In this document: positions 16,296 through 24,753 of the stretch, one piece after another
How positions within the stretch are numbered: the stretch's first letter is position 1
How the letters are laid out: each line of letters opens with the position of its first letter
Source of the DNA: Deltaproteobacteria bacterium
GTDB taxonomy: Bacteria > Myxococcota_A > UBA9160 > JAJDAL01
Assembly: GCA_029261875.1 (NCBI GenBank)
Contig: JAJDAL010000041.1
Location: forward strand, 36,383-100,382
Direction: 5' to 3'
Length of the DNA stretch: 64,000 bases
Position numbers and translations under genes: made by a program
The notes under the pieces: generated by a model
The model's input: the letters and a program-made list of their open reading frames with translations, nothing else
Told to the model about the DNA's origin: nothing
The model's database searches: none

Positions 16296-16796
16296 TCAGG
16301 GAATGTTTCGAGCGCGGACCAACTCGCTGCGGGAGCGATGCAGCAAGATCCCGAAAACGTCGTAGGGAACGACCGCGGATTCGCGCTGGAGGGCCTCGTA
16401 GGCGAAGAAACGCATGCCCTCCCCTTCGTGGAGCACGAGGGCCTCGGACTGGGCCTCGTCGATGGGGGCTTCGAAGAAATAGCGACAGCGCAGGCCGCCT
16501 CGCGTATCCCCTAAATCAAACACGACTTGACTGACGTAGGAAATCGAATCCGGGCGAAACTCGAGCTCTTCATCGAGTTCCCTGCGCAGCGCCTCCGCGG
16601 CGCCCTCACCCGGGTCGACCCCGCCGCCGAACAGTCCCCAATGGCCTGGAAACCAGATTTCGGGCGTGTCGTCGCGCTTCTGCATCAGGTACTCCCCGCG
16701 CGAATTGACGATCAGAGCCGCAGCCCCGTGCCCCTTCAAATCGTCCCTCGGGACAATCGGCCCCACGCGCGACGTCTCGCGTCCCCAAGCCTCCAA
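16296..16796 (-). CDS. NUDIX hydrolase
   Basis: 166-residue NUDIX pyrophosphohydrolase. The NUDIX box spans residues 58-80 and matches G-x5-E-x7-REL-x-EE; the usual Gly near its end is Glu. Start is TTG at 16796 behind a strong GAGGAGG with five-base spacing. NUDIX enzymes in sugar clusters often act on GDP-mannose or other nucleotide sugars (GDP-mannose mannosyl hydrolase type), but this protein could equally be a housekeeping nucleotide hydrolase. It is divergent from the TPR protein gene with 49 bases between the starts. Confidence 0.88.
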   Translation of the reverse strand: MEAWGRETSRVGPIVPRDDLKGHGAAALIVNSRGEYLMQKRDDTPEIWFPGHWGLFGGGVDPGEGAAEALRRELDEELEFRPDSISYVSQVVFDLGDTRGGLRCRYFFEAPIDEAQSEALVLHEGEGMRFFAYEALQRESAVVPYDVFGILLHRSRSELVRARNIP

Positions 16797-16845
16797 ATGA
16801 TCCTCCTCGCAGCCGCCGACGGCGTGCCGTGCGCCGGGCCTTCGA

Positions 16846-18429
16846 ATGGGAGAGAATACGCCGCCAGTGAGCGCCTCCCAGTCGACCCTATCGGTTTTCT
16901 ACGACCTGAGCGTTTCCCCGACGAGCTTCGACTTCGCGACGTTCCTCGCCCTGGCGGAGTATCGCCGGCAGGCATTGGGGGCCCGCGCGTTTCACGTCTA
17001 CTTCGTGCCCGCGTCCGGTGACGGGTTCTGGGATCGCGAGCCCTACCCGACCGAGCAAAAGCGCGCACGACTGCAACACCTATTGCTGCCCCTGTGCGGT
17101 CTTTGGCCGAACTGTGAGGGATCAACGGTGTTCGCGCGTCGCGACGACGCACAGGCTGTCTTGCCGCGTGACCCGAAGCGGCGGTTCCCCATCGACTACC
17201 GCGTCGATGCCCCGGTCGAGGACGCCTACCAATGGGCCGCACTCACGGCCGCGGTATTGACCCAGGGCAGTCTGCCGGCTTGGCGCGTTCCCGAACCTGC
17301 CGCTGCTGCCCTCGCGCATTGGCTAGAGCCCCGCGCCCGCGGGCGCCAGGTCGTTTCCATCACCCTGCGCGACGGTTCGTACTACCCCATGCAGAACAGC
17401 AACATCCCTGCCTGGATCGAGTTCGCCAAGAACCTGGATCCCCAGCGATATTTCCCGGTCCTCATTCCCGACACCCGCAACGCGCACCGCCACGCTGAAA
17501 GCGTCGACGGTGTCGCGATCTATTCCGCTGCCTCGGAGCAAATTGCGCAACGCGCCGCCCTCTACGCCGCCAGTGCGCTCAACATGACCGTCGCAACGGG
17601 CCCCATGCTGCTCATGTGGCTCAATCCCGCCTGCCGAACCCTGGTGTTCAAGCTCTTGAATCTCGACAACCACCAGTCGACCCCGACGCCGATTCGATCC
17701 ATGGGAATCGAACCCGGTCACCCGCTGGTGACCGCCGCGCCCGGCCAACGCGTGGTTTGGCAGAACGACGACGCGGACACCCTGGCGCGCGAATTCGAGC
17801 AGAGCATCAAGCAGATCGAGTCCGGCGAGGCGTTCGCGCAGCGAGCGAACGAGCCGCTGCTCACCACCGCTCGCCGAATGCTCGAAACCGGCCGCTTGGC
17901 GCCCGCACGGCGCATCTACGCGCACCTGCTGTCGCGCAATCCGCGCGACGCGGGCGCGCTGTACGCAATGAGCCAGTTGGAAATCAAAGACCCCAGCCAC
18001 ACCAAGGCGTTACGCGCGGCGCGGGGCGTTCGCTATTTCGCGAGGGCCCGCCTGGCGCGCTCCTCCGCCGGCGATGCCCCGCTGGAGGAAGCGCTCGAAT
18101 TCGGCCGCTGCCATCAACGCCTGCACTTCGCACAGGCCGCCGCCAAAGGCTTCGAACGCGTTCTGGCGCTGGACCCGTGCCAACCCGATGCGCTGCACGG
18201 ACTCGGCACCCTGCACATCGCCGAAGGGCGCATGAAAGACGCCGTCGAAACGCTGACGCGTTCCCTCGACCGTTCGCCCTATCGCGCGGATTGTCATTTC
18301 GATCTCGCACGCGCGTACCGTGCTATGGGAGAGCGAGAGCGCGCCCGGGATCAACTCGAGCGCACGCTGGTATGCGACCCGTCCCACCAAGCGGCGCAGC
18401 GGGTTCGCGCGGAATGGAACGAGACTTAG
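16846..18429 (+). CDS. TPR protein with uncharacterised N-terminal domain
   Basis: 527 residues. The first 330 have no family I can name with confidence. They contain SITLRDGSYYPMQNSN, PVLIPDT and a possible nucleotide-sugar-type fold (FYDLSVSP start, GPMLLMWLN middle), so a glycosyltransferase-like domain is suspected. Residues about 345-527 form tetratricopeptide repeats, for example ARRIYAHLLSRNPRDAGALY and VETLTRSLDRSPYRADCHF. ATG at 16846 and GTG at 16867 are both possible starts. The gene's end overlaps the convergent SGNH gene by 4 bases. It lies at the edge of the DUF268 block. Confidence 0.7.
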   Translation: MGENTPPVSASQSTLSVFYDLSVSPTSFDFATFLALAEYRRQALGARAFHVYFVPASGDGFWDREPYPTEQKRARLQHLLLPLCGLWPNCEGSTVFARRDDAQAVLPRDPKRRFPIDYRVDAPVEDAYQWAALTAAVLTQGSLPAWRVPEPAAAALAHWLEPRARGRQVVSITLRDGSYYPMQNSNIPAWIEFAKNLDPQRYFPVLIPDTRNAHRHAESVDGVAIYSAASEQIAQRAALYAASALNMTVATGPMLLMWLNPACRTLVFKLLNLDNHQSTPTPIRSMGIEPGHPLVTAAPGQRVVWQNDDADTLAREFEQSIKQIESGEAFAQRANEPLLTTARRMLETGRLAPARRIYAHLLSRNPRDAGALYAMSQLEIKDPSHTKALRAARGVRYFARARLARSSAGDAPLEEALEFGRCHQRLHFAQAAAKGFERVLALDPCQPDALHGLGTLHIAEGRMKDAVETLTRSLDRSPYRADCHFDLARAYRAMGERERARDQLERTLVCDPSHQAAQRVRAEWNET

Positions 18430-19502
18430 GGAATCGAGTTCGGGAAGAACTCGCGCGCCAGCAGTTCGGCCATCAAGCGATTGCCCTCCACCGACATGTG
18501 GCCCAGCACGCCGCCCTCGTCGATCCAGAGCGTGCGGAATCGATCCTGATCCTCGACCCCGATGCGGTGCAACTCGTTGTAGGTTTCGAGCGTTCCGAAG
18601 CCGTGCTTGCGCGCACAATCCAGAACCGGCGGGCCGTACCAGGGCGGCTCGTCGGCCATCGATTCCGCGGCGCCCCATTGCATCATGACGATCACGTCGA
18701 GGTCGTGCGCGTCGCGCATGCCCGCGACACGGTCCATGAGCAGACAGGAGATCTGGACGCCCTCCTGGTCCGTCGCCGAGCGCCGGTAGTTGGTTTCGTG
18801 ATTGCTCCACCAAAACAATTTGCCCGCGCGAATCAGGCCCCAATGCACCAGGTACGAGTGACCGAAAACCGCGCGCACTGGGCCCAGTTCGATGGGCTCC
18901 GCGGTCAGCCGCGGGACCGGCTGCCCGTGGAGATTCAGGTCCCCGTCTTCGATCGTGAAATAGGGTTTATAGCCACCCCCGTAGAAGGAATAGCTGTTGC
19001 GCAGGCTGTCCTGGGCGAGCACGCTGACGATCAGCGTGTGGGGACGAACGGCCGGCACCAATTGTTCGGCGCGCAAGACCATTTGATCCACCCCCCAACC
19101 CCCCGCTGCACCGTTCACGACCGGAATACCGGTGAACTGCTCCAAGCGGGCGGGCCAGGATTCGGAATCCGTCACCCCGGAACCGACGGTAAAGGAATCC
19201 CCCACCGCGAGGACGGACGTGCGGGGTTGCGGCAGTGGACGGATCGCATTCTCGTTCATGCGAATCCCGAACGCCCCCGTCGTCATCCCACCGCCTTCGA
19301 AGTAGTAGTTTTCCGCCAAGCCCCACCCGACGGTGGGATCGTGCACGGAAACCCCGGTATTGAATTTCTGATCCAACATTTCGATCAGGAAGTTCGACGT
19401 GCGAGTGAGGGAGATGTCGTTCCATACGCGAACGACCGCTTCTACGGCCACCAGCGAGACAACGGCACTGATTCCTGCGACGAGTAGGTTTGAGAGCTTC
19501 AT
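18426..19502 (-). CDS. SGNH/GDSL-type hydrolase-like protein with N-terminal membrane anchor
   Basis: 358 residues. A single hydrophobic segment at about 5-23 anchors or exports the protein. VLAVGDSFTVGSG is the block I GDS motif with the nucleophile Ser; NGAAGGWGVDQ supplies the block II Gly region; a C-terminal GHMSVEGN carries the likely catalytic His. Such periplasmic proteins include AlgX/AlgJ-like O-acetyltransferases that act on polysaccharides. It is clearly paralogous to the protein encoded at 22641-23744, sharing GWGVDQM and SLVH/YLVYW-type segments. O-acetylation or deacetylation of the exported glycan is inferred. Confidence 0.78.
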   Translation of the reverse strand: MKLSNLLVAGISAVVSLVAVEAVVRVWNDISLTRTSNFLIEMLDQKFNTGVSVHDPTVGWGLAENYYFEGGGMTTGAFGIRMNENAIRPLPQPRTSVLAVGDSFTVGSGVTDSESWPARLEQFTGIPVVNGAAGGWGVDQMVLRAEQLVPAVRPHTLIVSVLAQDSLRNSYSFYGGGYKPYFTIEDGDLNLHGQPVPRLTAEPIELGPVRAVFGHSYLVHWGLIRAGKLFWWSNHETNYRRSATDQEGVQISCLLMDRVAGMRDAHDLDVIVMMQWGAAESMADEPPWYGPPVLDCARKHGFGTLETYNELHRIGVEDQDRFRTLWIDEGGVLGHMSVEGNRLMAELLAREFFPNSIP

Positions 19503-19646
19503 TGAGACTCACATGTTAGCCTAGCGATGCGGTCCGGACGCTAGGGGATTCGGAATCCCAATCGGCCAACGGGACGAGGTCGCCGGCCCGCATGCACTTT
19601 TTTTTCGGGTCGGTCGAGCAAGCGATGACAAACGGTGTTTTCTGAC

Positions 19647-20822
19647 ATGCAATCTGAGCTCGAAGAATCCGCCAACCCCGAAGATCCCATCGTCGCACGC
19701 TACCTGGCCGAAGGCCAAGCCGGTGTCGAGCGTGCGGTGCGGAAGAATCAGCGACGCGGCCTGCCCTGGCGCGCGCTCGCCAAGCGCTTCGGCATGGCGC
19801 GCCTCGCACAGCGCACCTACCGCCCCGTACAACCCTATGCGGACCTGTTGCAAGCCCAGTGCGAAGCCGAGTTCGCGCGCGCCGCGGCGCTCCGCCAGCA
19901 AGGCGACGAACGCAAAGCGCTCCAAATCGAGAATCGCGCGCTCGGCGTACAGATCGCCGCCCAACGCTCGGACCTGGGCTACCTCGACGCCGTCCAAACC
20001 GGAATCACCTACGGCCACACCCAGGCGTACACGCGCAACCGCGCCCTCGCCGCGGTCGTCCAGGATTCGCTGACGGCGCCCGCCCGAGTCGCGCTTTCGC
20101 CGGAACAGATGCGCGGCTTCTCCATGGACGGCGCAGTTCCGGTGGACGAGGCGTGGCAAGACGGCGTACTGCCGCTCGAACCCTCCGTCGTCTTCGACGA
20201 CAGCGACCTCGACCTGTATCAAGCCGCTCTGCGCGGTCAGCCCTCTTCCGACGCCACGACCCGCGCCGCCTACGGGACCGCCTACGGGCCGCCCTGGGAG
20301 ACCCTGCGCAAGGCGCTCGGCGACGCCGCCCTGGCCGGACGCCGGACCGCCGTGCTGTTTCCGAGAACCCCCTGGGCCTGTTCGGCGTGCATCGAAACCG
20401 GCGGGACCCCGACGCTGGTGAGTCACGATCCGATCGAAATCCGCTCGCCACGCCTCCAGGCCACCACCGTCGAACAATGGCGGCGGCGCCCGGAACCCTT
20501 CGATTGTGTGATCGCGTTGTCGGTGCTCGAGCACGAAGGCCTGGGTCTGCACCGCGAAGGCATCGACCCCGACGGCGATCTGGCCGGCATGGCGTTTTGC
20601 GCCGAGCTCTTGAAACCCGGCGGACGTCTGCTGCTGGAGATTCCCGTCGGACGGGACCGCGTCGTGTTCAACCTGGCGCGCATCTACGGTCGGACGCGCC
20701 TCCCGCGTTTGTTCGAAGGCTGGAGCGTTGCGGCGCGGTACGGATTCGACGAGTCCCAGCTCGACCGCGACGGGATGTCCACGGCCCTATTCGCATTGCA
20801 CCGAACGGAGTTCCTTCCGTGA
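19647..20822 (+). CDS. DUF268-type protein, divergent copy
   Basis: 391 residues. The C-terminal half resembles DUF268: LEHEGLGLHREG, then DPDGDLAGM, then LLKPGGRLLLEIPVGRD and ARIYGRTRLPRLFEGW. The glycine turn and following strand resemble class I methyltransferases, though no clear SAM-binding GxGxG is visible. The N-terminal 120 residues are charged and helix-rich. An in-frame GTG at 19635 is an alternative start; neither has a strong ribosome-binding site. The next DUF268 gene starts inside its stop codon. Function unknown; one of four DUF268 proteins in 7 kb. Confidence 0.72.
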   Translation: MQSELEESANPEDPIVARYLAEGQAGVERAVRKNQRRGLPWRALAKRFGMARLAQRTYRPVQPYADLLQAQCEAEFARAAALRQQGDERKALQIENRALGVQIAAQRSDLGYLDAVQTGITYGHTQAYTRNRALAAVVQDSLTAPARVALSPEQMRGFSMDGAVPVDEAWQDGVLPLEPSVVFDDSDLDLYQAALRGQPSSDATTRAAYGTAYGPPWETLRKALGDAALAGRRTAVLFPRTPWACSACIETGGTPTLVSHDPIEIRSPRLQATTVEQWRRRPEPFDCVIALSVLEHEGLGLHREGIDPDGDLAGMAFCAELLKPGGRLLLEIPVGRDRVVFNLARIYGRTRLPRLFEGWSVAARYGFDESQLDRDGMSTALFALHRTEFLP

Positions 20823-21715
20823 GCGACTCTCTCGCGACGCTTCGCGCCGCAAACCGCGCCCTCAAGCTCCAGGCCGACGAACAGAGCGCACAGATCTCGC
20901 ATTGGCACCGCTTCAACGATCTGTTGAGCCGTGAACTTGCGGAATTGCAGTGGCGCCATTTCGCGCTGTGCCGCGAACTCTTCGGTCCGCCCGAGCTCCC
21001 GCCGACGCCGCCCCGGCGCATTCCGCGTGCCATGATGCGCGGCTTCACGATGGGTGGGCGGGTCGAGATCGAGGACAATTACGGCAACCGCACCTACCCG
21101 TCCAATTGGCCCTTGATCTATACCGACGAAGAAGTGGACCGATACCTGGCGCAAATCGCCGAAGGTTCCACGTTCATCTACGGCCAGACGGACCTGTGGG
21201 TTCGCGAAGCCATCGAGCGCTATCCCGTCAAGGGTCTGCAAGTCGCGAACATGGGCTCCCTCACGCCCTGGTACGAAAGCACCTGCCTCCACTATGGCGG
21301 GTTCCCTTCCACCATCGACTACAACCCGATCCTTTCCCGAACGGATCGCATTCGAACCTGGACCACGGCCCAATGGGAAACCGAACGGCCCCAATTCGAC
21401 TATGCGCTTTCGATCTCCTCCTTCGAGCACGACGGACTGGGAATGTACGGGGACCCCCTCGATCCGGACGGCGACCTCAAGGCCATGGCGCGCATGCGCG
21501 AACTCGTCAAACCCGACGGAATCCTGCTTCTGTCCGTGCCCGTGGGCCGCGACAAAGTGATCTTCAACAATGCGCGCGTCTACGGTCGGGTGCGCATTCC
21601 CGCCTTGATCGAGGGCTGGGAGGAGATCGAACGCATCGGACTCGAACCCGAGCACCTCGACGGTCCCGGTCACATCCAACCGATCTTCGTATTGCGGAAC
21701 CCGGCGGGAACCTGA
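20819..21715 (+). CDS. DUF268 family protein
   Basis: 298 residues and the most canonical DUF268 copy. A short N-terminal coiled coil (about 1-45) precedes the conserved RELFGPPE, the MGSLTPWYEST segment in the position of a methyltransferase motif I, TIDYNPI, the signature HDGLGMYGDP and LVKPDGILLLSVPVGRDKV. The fold resembles a Rossmann methyltransferase, but the residues that would bind SAM are not recognisable, and the biochemical role of DUF268 is not established to my knowledge. Start GTG at 20819 overlaps the previous stop. It is 50-60 percent similar by eye to the copy at 23770-24753. Confidence 0.8.
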   Translation: MSDSLATLRAANRALKLQADEQSAQISHWHRFNDLLSRELAELQWRHFALCRELFGPPELPPTPPRRIPRAMMRGFTMGGRVEIEDNYGNRTYPSNWPLIYTDEEVDRYLAQIAEGSTFIYGQTDLWVREAIERYPVKGLQVANMGSLTPWYESTCLHYGGFPSTIDYNPILSRTDRIRTWTTAQWETERPQFDYALSISSFEHDGLGMYGDPLDPDGDLKAMARMRELVKPDGILLLSVPVGRDKVIFNNARVYGRVRIPALIEGWEEIERIGLEPEHLDGPGHIQPIFVLRNPAGT

Positions 21716-22644
21716 TGGTGAATTTCGATCACCTGGTTTTCGACGCCCACGCGCTCGATACCCGACAAGCCGCCCGCACCTTGAACGAATTCAAGTGCAT
21801 TCAGATCAAAGGAGCCCTCGATACCGAACGCCTGGAACCGATTCGAAGGCGCGCCCTGGCGAGTCGACTGGCCAAGTGGGGTGCCGGCCAACCCCTGGCC
21901 ATCCTCGAAACCGAGGGCACCCGTCCGTCCTTCGAGATCGTTCGGGCCTTTCGACGCTCGCCCGCAACGAAAGTTCTGCGCCGCTATTTCGCGTCGGACA
22001 CGCTGCTCCTGACGGCGCAGCATTCGCGCTACCGCCAGGTGCGGATGGAAGCGGATTACGAGCAACTCCCCTTTCACCAGGACGGAAGCGCGCTTCCCGA
22101 AATCCCCAACGTCACGTGCTCGGCGCTGATCTATCCCGATGTGGCGGGCGAACAGGTGGCGGGGCTTCAATTCATTCCCGGCGCCACGGACGAGATCCTG
22201 CCCCGGGCCACCCCCGAACCGGGATCGACCCAGTTCTACGATTTCCTCCGTATCGACCCCGCCGTTCTCGAAGTCTGCAAGAAGCAGGGTGTCTGGGTTC
22301 CCCGTTTCGAGTACGGCGACGTGATTCTCTTCGACCGCTGCTGCATACACGGAACCTATTGGACCGACCGCATGGAGGGCGCGCGCATTTCCGTCGACCT
22401 GCGCGTTTGGCCCTATTCGCCGGAGGTGTACGCCTGGCCGGACTTTCGCTGGTTCGTCGATCACCCGCGTTTCCTGTACGGACCCACGCGGCTGCGCCAA
22501 AGCTTGGGGGACCTTCCGGACGAACAATTCTTTGCCCGGGTCCAAGCCGCCCCCTACGACTACGGCCTGATCGAAACCGGCCGCTTCGGGCGCCTCGCCT
22601 TCGCGCGACGGCGCACCCAGCTCGAGAGTACGCCCCCGCAGTGA
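21715..22644 (+). CDS. PhyH-like Fe(II)/2-oxoglutarate dioxygenase family protein
   Basis: 309 residues. The facial triad of phytanoyl-CoA dioxygenase-like enzymes is visible as His121-x-Asp123 (FHQDGS) and His212 (IHGTYW), with an Arg in the following RISVDLR segment able to bind 2-oxoglutarate. These enzymes hydroxylate or epoxidise small molecules and sugar-linked substrates. It starts on the stop of the DUF268 gene (TGATG) and its own stop overlaps the SGNH gene start, so the four genes 19647-23744 are one operon. Substrate unknown. Confidence 0.75.
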   Translation: MVNFDHLVFDAHALDTRQAARTLNEFKCIQIKGALDTERLEPIRRRALASRLAKWGAGQPLAILETEGTRPSFEIVRAFRRSPATKVLRRYFASDTLLLTAQHSRYRQVRMEADYEQLPFHQDGSALPEIPNVTCSALIYPDVAGEQVAGLQFIPGATDEILPRATPEPGSTQFYDFLRIDPAVLEVCKKQGVWVPRFEYGDVILFDRCCIHGTYWTDRMEGARISVDLRVWPYSPEVYAWPDFRWFVDHPRFLYGPTRLRQSLGDLPDEQFFARVQAAPYDYGLIETGRFGRLAFARRRTQLESTPPQ

Positions 22645-23744
22645 GGCGCCTGCTCGGAAATCTCGGTCTCTCGATCCTCGCAACGCTCGTCGCCCTCGGC
22701 ATCGCCGAAGCGGGACTGCGCTTCTGGAACGAAATCCCGGTACTCCGCTTCGACAATTTCGTTTCGCTCCGCCTGGAACGCAGCGTCGAAACCGAGACCG
22801 CCGCCTACGACGAGAAGCTCGGCTGGCGGGCCAAACGCGACTTGCGCCTGGTCGCGCCCTACACCACCACCACCGACGAACACGGATTCCGCATGCACGG
22901 AACCCAGGTGCGCGAGGTCCCCCAACAAGGCGTCGTCGCCGTCGGCGATTCCTTCACCTGGGGTTCCGAAGTCTCGGATCACGAAACCTGGCCCGCGCAA
23001 CTCGAAGCGATGATCGACCTTCCGGTGGTCAACGCCGCCTATGGGGGGTGGGGCGTCGATCAGATGATGCTCCGCATCGAAGAAGTGCTGCCGATTACCC
23101 AGCCCCGCGCCGTGGTTCTCTCGCCCCTGAGCTGGGACATTCTGCGCAACACCTACCGACGCTACGGACGCGCCTTCAAGCCGTGGTTCGAAATCGACGG
23201 CGATCGCCTGGTCCTGCGCGGTCAACCGGTCTTGCGCACGTCGGCCCATTGGCGCGATGTCGGAAAGCCGCAATCGATCTTTGGCTACTCGTATCTCGTC
23301 TATTGGAGTTTCTCGCGCGTAGGCTGGCTGGATTGGTGGGCCGATGACGGCCGACTCTACGATCAGGTGTACGAAAACGAGGTCGGGGTCGAAGTTTCCT
23401 GCCGGCTGATGGAACGCTTCAAAGAACTCGCCACCACCCATGATTTCCGCCCCATCTTCATGATGGAGTACGGAGCCCACGAGATCATGGAAAGCGCCCC
23501 GCCGTGGTTCGCCACTCCGGTTCTCGGCTGCGCGGCGGAGCTCGGGATCGAGACCATCGACACCTTCCCGGCGCTGCGCGCGATCGGCGAACGAGGCAAA
23601 GAGGCGTTCGACAGCCTCTGGGTGTTGCACCGCGATCGCGAGCAGCCCTACGGCCACCCATCGGCCTTCGGCCAGAGCGTCGTCGCCGCGCTCGTCCGCG
23701 AGCAACTCGAAGCGCCCATGCCCGGCGCCGCGGTCACGCGGTAA
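22641..23744 (+). CDS. SGNH/GDSL-type hydrolase-like protein with N-terminal membrane anchor (paralogue)
   Basis: 367 residues. An N-terminal hydrophobic segment at about 5-25 is followed by VVAVGDSFTWGSE (nucleophile Ser), VNAAYGGWGVDQM and a C-terminal GHPSAFG with the likely catalytic His. The layout and many blocks are shared with the protein at 18426-19502, pointing to an old duplication. Start GTG at 22641 overlaps the dioxygenase stop. A periplasmic polysaccharide O-acyl transferase or esterase role is inferred from the family and locus. It is convergent with the next DUF268 gene, 25 bases apart. Confidence 0.78.
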   Translation: MRRLLGNLGLSILATLVALGIAEAGLRFWNEIPVLRFDNFVSLRLERSVETETAAYDEKLGWRAKRDLRLVAPYTTTTDEHGFRMHGTQVREVPQQGVVAVGDSFTWGSEVSDHETWPAQLEAMIDLPVVNAAYGGWGVDQMMLRIEEVLPITQPRAVVLSPLSWDILRNTYRRYGRAFKPWFEIDGDRLVLRGQPVLRTSAHWRDVGKPQSIFGYSYLVYWSFSRVGWLDWWADDGRLYDQVYENEVGVEVSCRLMERFKELATTHDFRPIFMMEYGAHEIMESAPPWFATPVLGCAAELGIETIDTFPALRAIGERGKEAFDSLWVLHRDREQPYGHPSAFGQSVVAALVREQLEAPMPGAAVTR

Positions 23745-23769
23745 TCCGAACCGGGATCGAACGAATCGT

Positions 23770-24753
23770 CTAGATGTTCTCGAGCACCAGGATGGGCTGA
23801 ATGTGGCCCGGACCGTCCATGTGCGAAGGCTCGAGTCCGAAACGGCCTACTTCCTTCCAGCCATCGAGCATGCGGGGCAGGCGAAGGGCTCCATAGACCC
23901 GGGCGGTGTTGAACATCACTTTGTCGCGCCCGACGGGCACAGCGAAGTAGAGCAAACCGCCGGGCTTCACGATCTCTTTCATCTTGCGCATGGCCGACAG
24001 ATCGCCGTCGGGATCGAGCGGGTCGCCGTACATCCCCAGACCGTCGTGCTCGAAGGAAGAAATCGAAATCGCCGCATCGAAGCGCGGCCGTTCCGCATCC
24101 CACTCAGCGACGGTCATGGTGTTGAGTCGGTCCGATTGGCTCAGGATCTTGTTGTAATCGATCGTGGTCGGCCGCGCGCCGAAATGCAGACACGTACTTT
24201 CGTACCAGGGCGTGAGGGAACCCATGTTGACGACTTCGAGACCCCGCACGGGAAAGCGCTCGAATGCCTGCCACAACCACACGTCCGTCATGCCGTAGAT
24301 GAAATACTGCTTCCGCGCGAGGCGTTCGAGATACACCCCCACTTCCGTGTCGGTGTAGATGAGGGGCCAGTTCTGCGGGTAGGTGGCGTCGGCCCAGCTG
24401 TCTTCGATCGCGACCCGTCCCTCCATGCTGAAGCCCGCTCGCAGCTCCGGGGGAATCGCTCGTGGCGGCGGCGGACCGATCTCCGGCGGGCCGAACAGCT
24501 CGCGGCACAGGGCGTAGTGGCGCCAGAGGTGCCCGGCCAAGACCAGGCTGGCGACATTGTTGAATCGCTCGTGGCGCCCCAGGGACGCGGTCTCGGCCGC
24601 CATGCGGGCCTCGAGCGCTCGTCGCGTCTCGCGCAAGACGCGACCCTCTTCGCGCAATTGCGAAATCGTGCTCAATTCCGCGCGGCCGGATGCGGACAGC
24701 CGATCGCGGGCCCAGCGCACGATGCGATTCGATTCGAGTTGGGGGGCGCTCAC
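23770..24753 (-). CDS. DUF268 family protein
   Basis: 327 residues. N-terminal coiled coil (about 20-75) followed by the DUF268 domain: RELFGPPE, MGSLTPWYEST, TIDYNKIL, HDGLGMYGDP, IVKPGGLLYFAVPVGRDKV and GPGHIQPILVLEN at the end. It is the close relative of the 20819 copy, sharing all signature blocks on the opposite strand, so the pair may come from an inverted duplication that also involved the SGNH genes. Start GTG at 24753 overlaps the upstream TPR-DUF268 stop by 4 bases. Function unknown. Confidence 0.8.
   Translation of the reverse strand: MSAPQLESNRIVRWARDRLSASGRAELSTISQLREEGRVLRETRRALEARMAAETASLGRHERFNNVASLVLAGHLWRHYALCRELFGPPEIGPPPPRAIPPELRAGFSMEGRVAIEDSWADATYPQNWPLIYTDTEVGVYLERLARKQYFIYGMTDVWLWQAFERFPVRGLEVVNMGSLTPWYESTCLHFGARPTTIDYNKILSQSDRLNTMTVAEWDAERPRFDAAISISSFEHDGLGMYGDPLDPDGDLSAMRKMKEIVKPGGLLYFAVPVGRDKVMFNTARVYGALRLPRMLDGWKEVGRFGLEPSHMDGPGHIQPILVLENI

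Noticed and set aside
19603..19612. T-rich run near 19.6 kb as a possible terminator
   Set aside because: It has no convincing stem upstream and lies between divergent genes, where no transcript is expected to end.
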